DNA from: Petroclostridium xylanilyticum | GTDB taxonomy: Bacteria > Bacillota > Clostridia > SK-Y3 | NCBI RefSeq assembly: GCF_002252565.1 | Contig: NZ_NPML01000027.1 | Location: 1-64,000, forward strand | Direction of reading: 5' to 3' | DNA length: 64,000 nt | Part shown: positions 27,768-36,400 of the stretch, in pieces | How positions within the stretch are numbered: position 1 is the first letter of the stretch | Layout: each line of letters opens with the position of its first letter | Translations under genes and position numbers: made by a program | Notes under the pieces: generated by a model | The model's database searches: none | What the model was told of the DNA's origin: nothing | What the model saw: the letters and a program-made list of their open reading frames with translations, nothing else

Positions 27768-29183
27768 GGGATATCCGGCACCAGCACAAAAAACAGGACA
27801 GGATTCAATAAATTGATTGAAGACTGCATGGCAGGCAAGATTGACCTGGTGCTGACAAAATCCATCAGCCGTTTTGCACGAAACACCCTTGACTGCATTC
27901 AATACATACGGAAACTGAAAGAAAAAAACATCGGCGTGTTCTTCGAAAAAGAGAACGTCAACACCCTGGACAGCACCGGAGAATTTCTCATCACCATCCT
28001 CGGAAGCCTGGCCCAGGAAGAAAGCCGTTCCTTAAGCACCAACACAAGGTGGGGCGTTGTCCGCCGATTTGAAAAAGGACAGGTTATGGTCAATCATAAT
28101 AAGTTTTTAGGTTATACAAAGAATGAGGCCGGAGAGCTGGTGATAGTGCCGGAGGAAGCAGAAATTGTAAGGCTGATTTTCAGGCTGTATTTAGAGGGAC
28201 TAAGCATCACCCAAATAAAAAAATACCTGGAGGAAAACGGCATTAAAACCGTTACCGGAAAAAATCAATGGTCTACAACTACCATTAACAACATGCTCTC
28301 CAATGAGAAGTACATGGGAGATGCCTTGCTGCAAAAAAGCTACACCGTAGACTATCTCACAAAGAAAAGAGTTAAAAACAATGGAATTGTCCCACAATAT
28401 TATGTGGAGGACAGCCATCCGGCCATCATTTCCAAAGACTTGTTTCACCGGATACAGGAAGAAAAAGCACGCCGGGCCAACCTTAAAAAATCTGCCGATA
28501 AAAGAGTCAAAACCGACAGCGGGAAATACAGCTCAATATATGCTCTCACCGAATTGTTGACATGCGGGGAGTGCGGCAAGCCTTATAGACGGGCATCCTG
28601 GACAGCATACAGTGAGAAAAGGATTGTCTGGCGGTGCTTAAACAGGCTGGAGTACGGGAAAAAACACTGCCAAAAGTCTCCGACCATTGATGAAGATGTT
28701 TTGCATAGAGCCATTATGGATGCATTCAACTCGCTTATACAGGATAAGGGAGATTTTATGGACACTATACAGTCCAACATTCAGCTGGTGATGGGCAACC
28801 GAGCCAAGCAGATGGACATAGCAAAAATTGAGGAGAGGATCTCGGAATTAAAAAAAGAGATGATAGGCTTCGTAGAGGAAAATGCAAGATGTGGAGCAGA
28901 TAATACAGACTTTGATGAGCACTATGCCAAAATCTCCGCCGAGTTAAAAGAGCTTCAGAAGATAAAAACGCAGTATACCGAGCAACAAGCCAGGCAAGAC
29001 AGCTTCCAGCGAAGAATCGAGGATATGAAGAAGTTCCTGAACGCCGCAGAATGTAAATTATCAAATTTTGACAACCAGCTTGTCAGGCAGCTTATACAAA
29101 GCATCAAGGTCATGTCAAAGGAGAAGATTATCATAAAATTTAAATCGGGTTTGGAGATGGAGCAGGAGCTGAGCAAAAAATAA
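27768..29183 (+). CDS. large serine recombinase, exon 2
   Basis: This encodes the remaining 471 residues of the integrase. The resolvase domain continues GISGTSTKNRTGFNKLIEDC and DLVLTKSISRFARNTLDCIQ. The recombinase domain has NEKYMGDALLQKSYTVDYLT. The zinc ribbon is LLTCGECGKPYRR with later cysteines (WRCLNR, KKHCQK). A C-terminal coiled coil follows (ISELKKEMIGFVEENARCGA onward). It catalyses site-specific integration and excision of the ICE. It is complete apart from the intron. In this ICE type the recombinase lies at one end, so an attachment site is expected shortly downstream, but no duplicated core could be identified within the window. Confidence 0.9.
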   Translation, partial: GISGTSTKNRTGFNKLIEDCMAGKIDLVLTKSISRFARNTLDCIQYIRKLKEKNIGVFFEKENVNTLDSTGEFLITILGSLAQEESRSLSTNTRWGVVRRFEKGQVMVNHNKFLGYTKNEAGELVIVPEEAEIVRLIFRLYLEGLSITQIKKYLEENGIKTVTGKNQWSTTTINNMLSNEKYMGDALLQKSYTVDYLTKKRVKNNGIVPQYYVEDSHPAIISKDLFHRIQEEKARRANLKKSADKRVKTDSGKYSSIYALTELLTCGECGKPYRRASWTAYSEKRIVWRCLNRLEYGKKHCQKSPTIDEDVLHRAIMDAFNSLIQDKGDFMDTIQSNIQLVMGNRAKQMDIAKIEERISELKKEMIGFVEENARCGADNTDFDEHYAKISAELKELQKIKTQYTEQQARQDSFQRRIEDMKKFLNAAECKLSNFDNQLVRQLIQSIKVMSKEKIIIKFKSGLEMEQELSKK

Positions 29184-29192
29184 AAGCAGTTT

Positions 29193-29240
29193 CTTTACGA
29201 ATTTGCTAAAATGATATATAATATTAGCAAGTTCGTAAAG
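29193..29240 (+). promoter_or_regulatory. palindromic promoter of the ABC-3C operon
   Basis: The arms CTTTACGAATTTGCTAA (29193-29209) and TTAGCAAGTTCGTAAAG (29224-29240) are inverted with one mismatch. TATAAT at 29217-29222 lies in the 14-nt centre, and TTTACG (29194-29199) in the left arm can serve as -35 with a 17-bp spacer. A regulator bound here would block the promoter. The same 16-14-16 design is found before abiEi (31906-31951). Confidence 0.68.
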
Positions 29241-29253
29241 AGGGGTGAGTTTT

Positions 29254-30009
29254 GTGAGCAATTCTAGAAAAACTTATTCAGCTAATGAACAGCTGTTATT
29301 GTACACGCAAGTCGAGGGAATTTGTCCGATTTGCACAAAGCCTTTGTACTATGAAAAAAACGGCCAGATTCATAAAAAGTATGAAATAGCTCATATATAC
29401 CCTCTAAACCCTACTCCAAAGGAAGTTGAACTTTTAAAAAATGAAAAGCGGCTTAGCATCGATGTAAACAGCTTGGATAATGTTATACCGCTTTGTCCTG
29501 ATTGCCATGAGAAATTTGACAAGCCACGCACTATTGAAGAGTACCGCATGCTGTATAAAATAAAGGAATCTCTCATACAAAAAAGCAAGATTATGAATAC
29601 ATATTCTTATTTTAATATTGAAGATGAAATAAGAGTTGTATTGCAAAAATTAAATTTGGAGAGCGGTGAACTGGCTAAGCTGGAGTATACCGCTTTAAAG
29701 GTGGAGCAAAAATCAGACAATACTCTTCCTTTGCTGCTGAAAAAGCAAATTATTAATGATGTTACGGAATACTTCAAGTTTATTCAAAGCATTTTTGTAG
29801 AAATTGACAAAGAATGCCCAGAAAAATTCAATACTTTGGCAATGCAGATAAAGGGCTTTTATTATAAGTGCAGGCAGACTACACAGAGCCAAGAAGATAT
29901 TTACCATAGCATTGTTGCTTGGATACATAATAAAACGGGGAAATACTCTTTAAGGGCATGTGAAATCATTGTATCTTTTTTTATTCAAGACTGCGAGGTG
30001 TTCTCATGA
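29254..30009 (+). CDS. HNH-nuclease effector of an ABC-three-component defence system
   Basis: This encodes 251 residues. GTG 29254 is 8 bases after GAGGGG and fits better than GTG 29245. The HNH domain is CPICTKPLYYEKNGQ ... KYEIAHIYPLNP ... NVIPLCPDCHEKFDKP, with both zinc knuckles and the catalytic histidine (AHIYP). The C-terminal ~150 residues are the helical partner-binding region. In ABC-3C systems such an effector is held by a small middle component and an ABC/SMC-like ATPase that probably senses invading DNA. It overlaps the next gene by 4 nt. Confidence 0.75.
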   Translation: MSNSRKTYSANEQLLLYTQVEGICPICTKPLYYEKNGQIHKKYEIAHIYPLNPTPKEVELLKNEKRLSIDVNSLDNVIPLCPDCHEKFDKPRTIEEYRMLYKIKESLIQKSKIMNTYSYFNIEDEIRVVLQKLNLESGELAKLEYTALKVEQKSDNTLPLLLKKQIINDVTEYFKFIQSIFVEIDKECPEKFNTLAMQIKGFYYKCRQTTQSQEDIYHSIVAWIHNKTGKYSLRACEIIVSFFIQDCEVFS

Positions 30010-30245
30010 TTGTTCCAAACAAAATTACACCTTATAAAAAAAGTATTATAGGCAAAATTCCTATTGTACTTGAGATGCTTAAGCAATGTGCGAAAAGTCC
30101 GACGGAATTATGGGAGGATACTCAAAATCAATTCGAAGATATAAACGAATTTATATTAACGCTTGATGTCGCATTTGTACTTGGCGCTATAGAATATTTG
30201 AAAGGTAATCGGGTGATTAAATATGTTAAGACAGATAATATGTGA
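30006..30245 (+). CDS. ABC-3C middle component
   Basis: This encodes 79 residues beginning MIVPNKITPYKKSIIGKIPI and including NEFILTLDVAFVLGAIEYLK, the compact winged-helix-like pattern of small ABC-3C middle components (it resembles type 6). It has no catalytic motif. It overlaps the effector gene by 4 nt and the ATPase gene by 23 nt, so the three are translationally coupled. Its role is inferred to be bridging effector and ATPase. Confidence 0.7.
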   Translation: MIVPNKITPYKKSIIGKIPIVLEMLKQCAKSPTELWEDTQNQFEDINEFILTLDVAFVLGAIEYLKGNRVIKYVKTDNM

Positions 30246-31836
30246 TAAGTTTAGAGAACCAATACTTACATTTAAGGCTGGCTTGAATGCAGTAATTGGT
30301 GATGAAGTGGCCTCAAATTCCATTGGTAAATCCTCCATACTGATGATTATTGATTTTGTCTTTGGCGGAGATAGCTATATAAAAGCAAATAAAGATGCCG
30401 TAGAAAATCTCGGACACCATGAGTTTAAATTTTCATTTGTTTTTGGTGAAGAAGAGCTATTTTTTTCAAGAGGTACTAAAGATTACAAATACACAACAAT
30501 TTGCGATGGCAATTATAATCCTGTTAAAACTATAAAGACTGATGAATATACAGCCATGCTAAAGGAAAAATATCAGATTACACTAAAAGATATATCTTTT
30601 AGAAATATAGTTGGCCGGTATACCAGAGTATATGGAAAAGAAAACTTAAATGAGAAAAAGCCGCTGCAATATTTTGATAAAGAACCAAAAAAAGAATCTA
30701 TACTGGCATTAATTAAGCTTTTTGACAAATACCAGAGCATTAAGGAATATGAGCTGCAAATTGATAAATTAACAGAAGAAAAGAATGTTTTGATGAAAGC
30801 TATTAAAAACGAATTTATTCCAAAGGTAACAAAGGCTATTTTTAATCAGAATGAAAAGAAAATTGCTGAGCTGACTGCTCAATTGGAAAAGGTGAAGAAG
30901 GATATCATCGGTGTATCAGTCGATATTGACGCTTTGCTGACAAAGGACATATTAGAGCTAAAATCTGAGAAAAGCCAGCTTGTTAGGCAGTATAATATAT
31001 ATGAAAACAGATTGAAAAGGACAAAACATAATATAAATCAAGAAAAATTAAATATCGATCCGGAACTTGCTAGGTTAGCTGAATTTTTCCCAAGCATAAA
31101 TTTGGAAAAGATCAAAGAAATCGATGGGTTTCATAATTCTTTAACAGGAATTTTAAAGGAAGAATTAAAAAAATCTGAATTGGAGCTGACCAAACAGATT
31201 AAATGTATTTTAAGCGATATAGAAAAAGTAGACAGAAAAATTGAAGAAAAGTTAAATATAAAAAATGCACCAAAATATACCTATGAGAAAGTTATTGATC
31301 TTTCTGCGCAAATACAGCAATTGAACGATGAAAACAGCTTTTATACAAAAAGAAAATCACTTGAAGATGCTCTAGCATCAGCTAAAAGTGATTTGGCAGA
31401 AATAAGGAGCAGCATTGTTGCTGATATCTGCAGTCAGATTAACAACAGAATGAATGAAATAAATAAGCTTATTTATCCGGATAACCGCAGAGCACCTACC
31501 CTGAGTATTGATGGGGAGAACTATATTTTTGCTACTTTTGGCGATACAGGTACAGGCACGGCCTATGCCAATTTAATTACTTTTGACTTGGCATTATTAG
31601 ATCTAACCTGCTTACCTATAGTCATACATGACTTGCCTCTGCTAAAAAATATACAAAATGAGGCAATAGAAAATATTATAAAAATATATGTAGCTCATAA
31701 GAAGCAAATATTTATTGCTATAGATAAAATCCATACTTATAATGAAGAAACTGCTGAAACTTTGGAAAAAAATAAGTTTTTGAGTTTATCGAAGGACAAA
31801 ACCTTGTTTGTTTTAAATTGGAAAAGCGATAGTTAA
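30223..31836 (+). CDS. DUF2326 coiled-coil ABC-type ATPase of the ABC-3C system
   Basis: This encodes 537 residues. The N-terminal half-ATPase has Walker A VIGDEVASNSIGKSSIL and FVFGGDSYIK. A long coiled coil covers about residues 170-420, broken by a hinge. The C-terminal half has the signature-like GDTGTGTAYANLITFDLALL and Walker B-like LPIVIHDLPLLKN, as in SMC/Rad50-related proteins of the DUF2326 family. It is likely the DNA-sensing or switching component. It is the last gene of the operon, followed by ~130 bases of AT-rich DNA before the AbiE promoter. Confidence 0.78.
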   Translation: MLRQIICDKFREPILTFKAGLNAVIGDEVASNSIGKSSILMIIDFVFGGDSYIKANKDAVENLGHHEFKFSFVFGEEELFFSRGTKDYKYTTICDGNYNPVKTIKTDEYTAMLKEKYQITLKDISFRNIVGRYTRVYGKENLNEKKPLQYFDKEPKKESILALIKLFDKYQSIKEYELQIDKLTEEKNVLMKAIKNEFIPKVTKAIFNQNEKKIAELTAQLEKVKKDIIGVSVDIDALLTKDILELKSEKSQLVRQYNIYENRLKRTKHNINQEKLNIDPELARLAEFFPSINLEKIKEIDGFHNSLTGILKEELKKSELELTKQIKCILSDIEKVDRKIEEKLNIKNAPKYTYEKVIDLSAQIQQLNDENSFYTKRKSLEDALASAKSDLAEIRSSIVADICSQINNRMNEINKLIYPDNRRAPTLSIDGENYIFATFGDTGTGTAYANLITFDLALLDLTCLPIVIHDLPLLKNIQNEAIENIIKIYVAHKKQIFIAIDKIHTYNEETAETLEKNKFLSLSKDKTLFVLNWKSDS

Positions 31837-31905
31837 GTGATTATTAAAATAGGCATTTATGCAATAATAAAAGTTGATTACTGTTTATATAAATTAAAGA
31901 AGCGA

Positions 31906-31951
31906 TTTGCAAAAATGCTAAAACGAAGTTTGATATTAGCAGTTTCGTAAA
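31906..31951 (+). promoter_or_regulatory. palindromic promoter of abiE, same design as the ABC-3C promoter
   Basis: The left arm TTTGCAAAAATGCTAA (31906-31921) and right arm TTAGCAGTTTCGTAAA (31936-31951) match as an inverted repeat at 13 of 16 positions, with a 14-nt centre. Right arms of the two promoters differ by only a few bases (TTAGCAAGTTCGTAAA versus this one). TTTGCA (31906-31911) and TTGATA (31930-31935) are plausible -35/-10 boxes at 18 bp. Confidence 0.6.
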
Positions 31952-31965
31952 GAGAGGAAAATAAA

Positions 31966-32559
31966 ATGGATTATTCTGCTAAACTTCATAATTTAATTAA
32001 AAAGCATAATGGCGTCATTTCTACAAGGTTTGTAACTGAGGCAGGTATTCCAAGAACCTATCTTTCTGAATTTGTAAGGAAAGGAGTATTAGAGCGTTTA
32101 GAGCGTGGAATTTATATTGCTCGCGACTGCTACGATGATGAAATGTACCGTTTTCAGATGAGGTTCAAGCAAGCAATTTTTTCTCATGAAACAGCACTGT
32201 ATTTTCACAATCTTACAGATAGAGATCCGCTTGTATATTCAGTAACCGTAAAGACGGGAATGAATACAAAGAGTCTGCGAAATAGCGGAGCTAAAGTATA
32301 TTCTATAAAACCGGAGTTGTATGAACTGGGTTCTACAACAGCAGCAACACCTTATAATCGTGTAGTGAGAACTTATGATATGGAGCGAACAATTTGCGAT
32401 ATTATCAGAAGCCGGAGTCAAATGGATATTGAAATTTTAACTGACGCTTTAAAAAGATATACAACACGCAAAGATAAGAACCTTCCACAGCTTATGCGTT
32501 ATGCAGATAAATTCAGGATCACTAATGTTTTGCGAAAATACCTGGAGGTGCTGCTATGA
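31966..32559 (+). CDS. abiEi: AbiEi-family antitoxin
   Basis: This encodes 197 residues after AGAGAGGAAAATAAA. The N-terminal winged helix (AbiEi_4) is DYSAKLHNLIKKHNGVISTR and FVTEAGIPRTYLSEFVRKGV, followed by LERLERGIYIARD. The C-terminal domain contains FSHETALYFHNLTDRDP and RTYDMERTICDIIRSRSQMD. AbiEi proteins repress their own operon by binding inverted repeats in the promoter and counter the AbiEii toxin. It overlaps abiEii by 4 nt. Confidence 0.9.
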   Translation: MDYSAKLHNLIKKHNGVISTRFVTEAGIPRTYLSEFVRKGVLERLERGIYIARDCYDDEMYRFQMRFKQAIFSHETALYFHNLTDRDPLVYSVTVKTGMNTKSLRNSGAKVYSIKPELYELGSTTAATPYNRVVRTYDMERTICDIIRSRSQMDIEILTDALKRYTTRKDKNLPQLMRYADKFRITNVLRKYLEVLL

Positions 32560-33395
32560 AATCATCAACGCAGCTAAAAGCATTGATTCGCAATTTGGCA
32601 AAAAAGAAGAACATTAATGCTCAGATTTTGATGCGAAACTATATGTTTGAAAGACTGTTGGAACGAATCTCCTTATCAAAATATCGTTCCAACTTTGTGT
32701 TAAAAGGAGGAATGCTTGTTGCTGCCATGGTGGGGCTTGATACCCGTTCAACTATGGATATGGATGCAACTATCAAAGGCTATCCTCTTTCAGAAGAAAC
32801 TATTAAAGAAGTTTTTGAAAATATCCTGGCAGTGTCGATTGATGATGGTACACAGATGAGGATTAAGGGTATTGAGTCAATTCGTGACGAAGCAGATTAC
32901 AATGGCTTGCGAGTGTCCTTAGAAGCCCTGTTTGACGGGATTCGTACCCCTTTAAAGATTGATATAACGGTAGGAGATAAAATAACACCCAGAGAAACAT
33001 TATATAGATTTAACCTCATGTTCGAAGAACGCCAGATCGATATTTTTGCTTATAACCTTGAAACAGTGCTTGCAGAAAAATTGGAAACGATTATTTCCCG
33101 CGGCACAACCAACACTCGCATGAGGGATTTCTACGATATATACATATTGCAAAAAATGCATTCAGAAATCTTGGATAAGGAACTGCTTGCGAAAGCTCTT
33201 GTGTCAACCTCAATAAACCGTGGCACATATGGTGTTCTGGCAGAGGGCCAAACTATTATAAATGAAGTTTCAAAAGATATTTTCATGCAAAAGTTATGGG
33301 AGAATTATCGCAAGAAATACAGCTATGCAGAAGATATTCGCTGGGATGAAGTTATAGTAGCGGTTAATGAAATTTGGCAAGTCGCAAAGGTTTAG
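32556..33395 (+). CDS. abiEii: AbiEii-family nucleotidyltransferase toxin
   Basis: This encodes 279 residues. The nucleotidyltransferase core is FVLKGGMLVAAMVGLDTRST, with catalytic aspartates in MDMDATIKG (Asp68, Asp70). A third acidic site is in LKIDITVGD, and lysine motif AEKLETIISRGTTNTRMRDFYD is conserved. AbiEii acts as a bacteriostatic toxin during phage infection; family members transfer nucleotides to tRNA. It appears intact and full length. An 87-base gap with no clear promoter separates it from the STAND NTPase gene, so read-through is possible. Confidence 0.92.
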   Translation: MKSSTQLKALIRNLAKKKNINAQILMRNYMFERLLERISLSKYRSNFVLKGGMLVAAMVGLDTRSTMDMDATIKGYPLSEETIKEVFENILAVSIDDGTQMRIKGIESIRDEADYNGLRVSLEALFDGIRTPLKIDITVGDKITPRETLYRFNLMFEERQIDIFAYNLETVLAEKLETIISRGTTNTRMRDFYDIYILQKMHSEILDKELLAKALVSTSINRGTYGVLAEGQTIINEVSKDIFMQKLWENYRKKYSYAEDIRWDEVIVAVNEIWQVAKV

Positions 33396-33482
33396 AGTAT
33401 TAACTCATAATCAGGAAGGCCGAAAAGTTTATATGGAATAAAAACAAGATTAGAAGAGTATTGCGAAGGCAGGAGGAATACA

Positions 33483-36400
33483 ATGTCCGAAATAGGTAAA
33501 CGAGGTAGCTCTCGACGAAAAGGAGATGAATACCAAGACCTTACTGCTCTGCGGCTGGCCTTGGAAGCCTATATTGAGCGTAAGCACTTCGAGATGTATC
33601 TGGAATATGAAAAATCTGGCAACCTTGATGACATCGTCCTCTTTCAGGGATCTGATATCTTTGCCCATCAAGTGAAGTATGCTGTTAACTCGCTCGAAAA
33701 CTACGAAATGGTTGACTTCCTTAATCCAGATAGTCCAGTAAGCATTAAGAAATTTGCTGCGAGCTGGCAATTTTTAAAACAGCGGTTCCCTGATCGCAGG
33801 CTTACTGTATGTTTATGTTCAAACAGGGGTTTGGATAGCACTCTCTTTGATATTGTGAATCCGGATGGGACATTTAAACAAGAGGTAATCGAAGACCGCA
33901 AACGTGGTAATGCTAAAAAATTGAGATCGGATCTGGCATCGGCCTCAGGTCTTAATGCAGACTCATTCGCGGCATTCTTGGCAGACTTCAAGTTTGTACT
34001 GCGACAGCCGACTCTGTCGGAGCTGGAGCAATATATTCGAACGGTTCTTCTCGACAAGGAATTGGGGCTATCTGATGACACGGTCTTCTTAGACCTAAAG
34101 GAAACCATTAAGAACAACGCAATTTTCTCTCGAGAGGAAATTACCGCCCAATCTATTGACAGCCTCCTAGAGCGACTCCAGAGCAAGTTGCTCATTCCCC
34201 AGGTATTCCCCGTCAACCAAGACCACTTCGTGGAACAAAAGTCCCTTTCAGAGCAACTAGACAGGGTGTTGCCAAATATTAATGGAGGATATCTGATTGT
34301 TACCGGACTTCCTGGCAGCGGGAAATCAACATCGCTGACTATGTACTTCGATGCGCTTAGTAGTTCTACGTATGAAGTGTTCAGATACTACTGTTTCGTA
34401 GGAGTCAATGATAACGCCCAAAGAATGCGTGTTCAGGCCGAAAGCCTCCGTGCCAACCTTCTAAGTGAGTTCCACCGGAGATATCCGGATGTACTCAAAA
34501 GACGTTTTGATTACAGCGAACGTAACTTCCTCGAATGCCTGACAACACTGGCCAGGTTCTTTGTAGATCATGGTCGCAGATTTGTTATTCTCCTTGATGG
34601 ATTGGATCACGCTGAACGACTTGAGCCGGAAATCAGAGAAACGGTGATCTCGGCATTGCCCTCAAGTGTCCCTGAGGGTGTCACTATAGTTGTTGGTACA
34701 CAGGAATTACATAAGTGGCCATACTTTCTTAAGCGAGCGAGAGAGTGCCCGGATAGCCATATCAAGATGCCGCTATTCTCAGAAGCCGAGACGAGAGACT
34801 ATCTGGAAAATAAGCGGGGTATTTCAGGCCTGACACATGTTGACATTGCAGAGATTCACAAGAGGTGTGAAGGCCTACCTCTATATTTGCGGTATGCGGC
34901 TGAAATCCTCATTTCAAGTGAGTCATTGACGGAGGCCATTGCTTCTCTAACTCCGGCCTCGGGTGGAGATATTCGGAATTACTACGGACTACTCTGGGAC
35001 GAGTTTGAGAGATTTGGTATGGGGGAGGCAAAGCACCTTTGTGCAGCTATGGCTTGTATGCGCTTTAGTGTGCACAGGGATGAACTCTATAAGATCGCGG
35101 CACTTAATCGCCCAGCATTTGAAGATGCCTACAAATGCATCTGCCACTTGCTCCGCGATTCTGACGGCAGATTGACTGTGTTCCACAACAGCTTCCGTGA
35201 GTTCGTGATTAGTCAGGTTTCTGACGGCTGGATTAAAGAAATAAGAAATAATATCTGTACCTTCTTAAAGGATAACAAGGATTCCCCTCGCTGGTTTGGC
35301 CACGTTTTTAAATACTGCTATGATGCAGAAGATTACACATATGTCCTTGATGAAGTAAATGAAGAATTCGTTGATCGTGCTTTACTGCATTGCCGTCCAT
35401 CTGCAGAAATTATGGATGCAATACACTGGGCTGTTGAAGCAGCATTCAATCGGCAAGATATCGTTCAACTGAGTCGTCTTGGGGCATTGAAGTATAGAAC
35501 AGGTGAGCGCCTTGAGTATAATCTCAATCGAGCCATACTTGCAGATGCTCTTCTCGCTCTGGGGCGAGAACAAGACGTAATCACTTTTGCGTATTCGCCA
35601 GAGGCGAATCATTGGCTTGTGGAGAGTCGCACCTCGCTTGCAGTCATGTATAGGTTGGCCGAAGCTGGGAAATTTGAGCTTGGACGGCGTCTCTTTGATG
35701 TTTTCACAAACGAGTTTCGAGGTATTCGTTCTGACAATGCAGATGACAAACGGTCGCAAGTAGTTGGCATAGCACGATGCTTAGGTATTTATAAGGATAA
35801 TCAGGCGCGTCCGTTGCGATGGCTTGCTCAATTCAACTTCTCCCTCGGAATTCTGGAGCAACAGGACTTATATTCCCCAAGCTATAGTCCACACTTAGAT
35901 GCCTACATCGATACACTTGTTAAATTTGGCTTTTCGGAAAAGTGGAAGCGGCTAAAGCGTGTGAAAAGAGTATTCCCAAGCAGCTTGGTGCGGTATCTGT
36001 TGATCCGTGCTCTTGCTCGCTATAACCTAATCGAGGAGCTACGTACTGCCGTGTCTGAGTATTGGGAACAGGAGCAGCCTTCTGGTAATGTCGAGCTTGC
36101 TTTTTATGCCGCCAAGGCGGGCATGCCGGCTTCGATAGTGACTGCGATTGCAGGCACTATCGAAGCCCCAAAGACGGTGGCACCAGACTACGTTTCCCCA
36201 AGCAATCCGATGTTCAGACACTATGTATACACTTTCATTGTTGTTGCTTATGAGGGTAACGAGGAAGCCTATGCAAGCCTCTTCGCCACGGTCGGCACAG
36301 CTCGAACACTTTGGAACGCGGCTCTTAGACATTTGCTCGTGGCCTGCCACTGCATCGGGCAGTCGTTTCGAGGTACTGATCATGATTGGTATGAAGAAGC

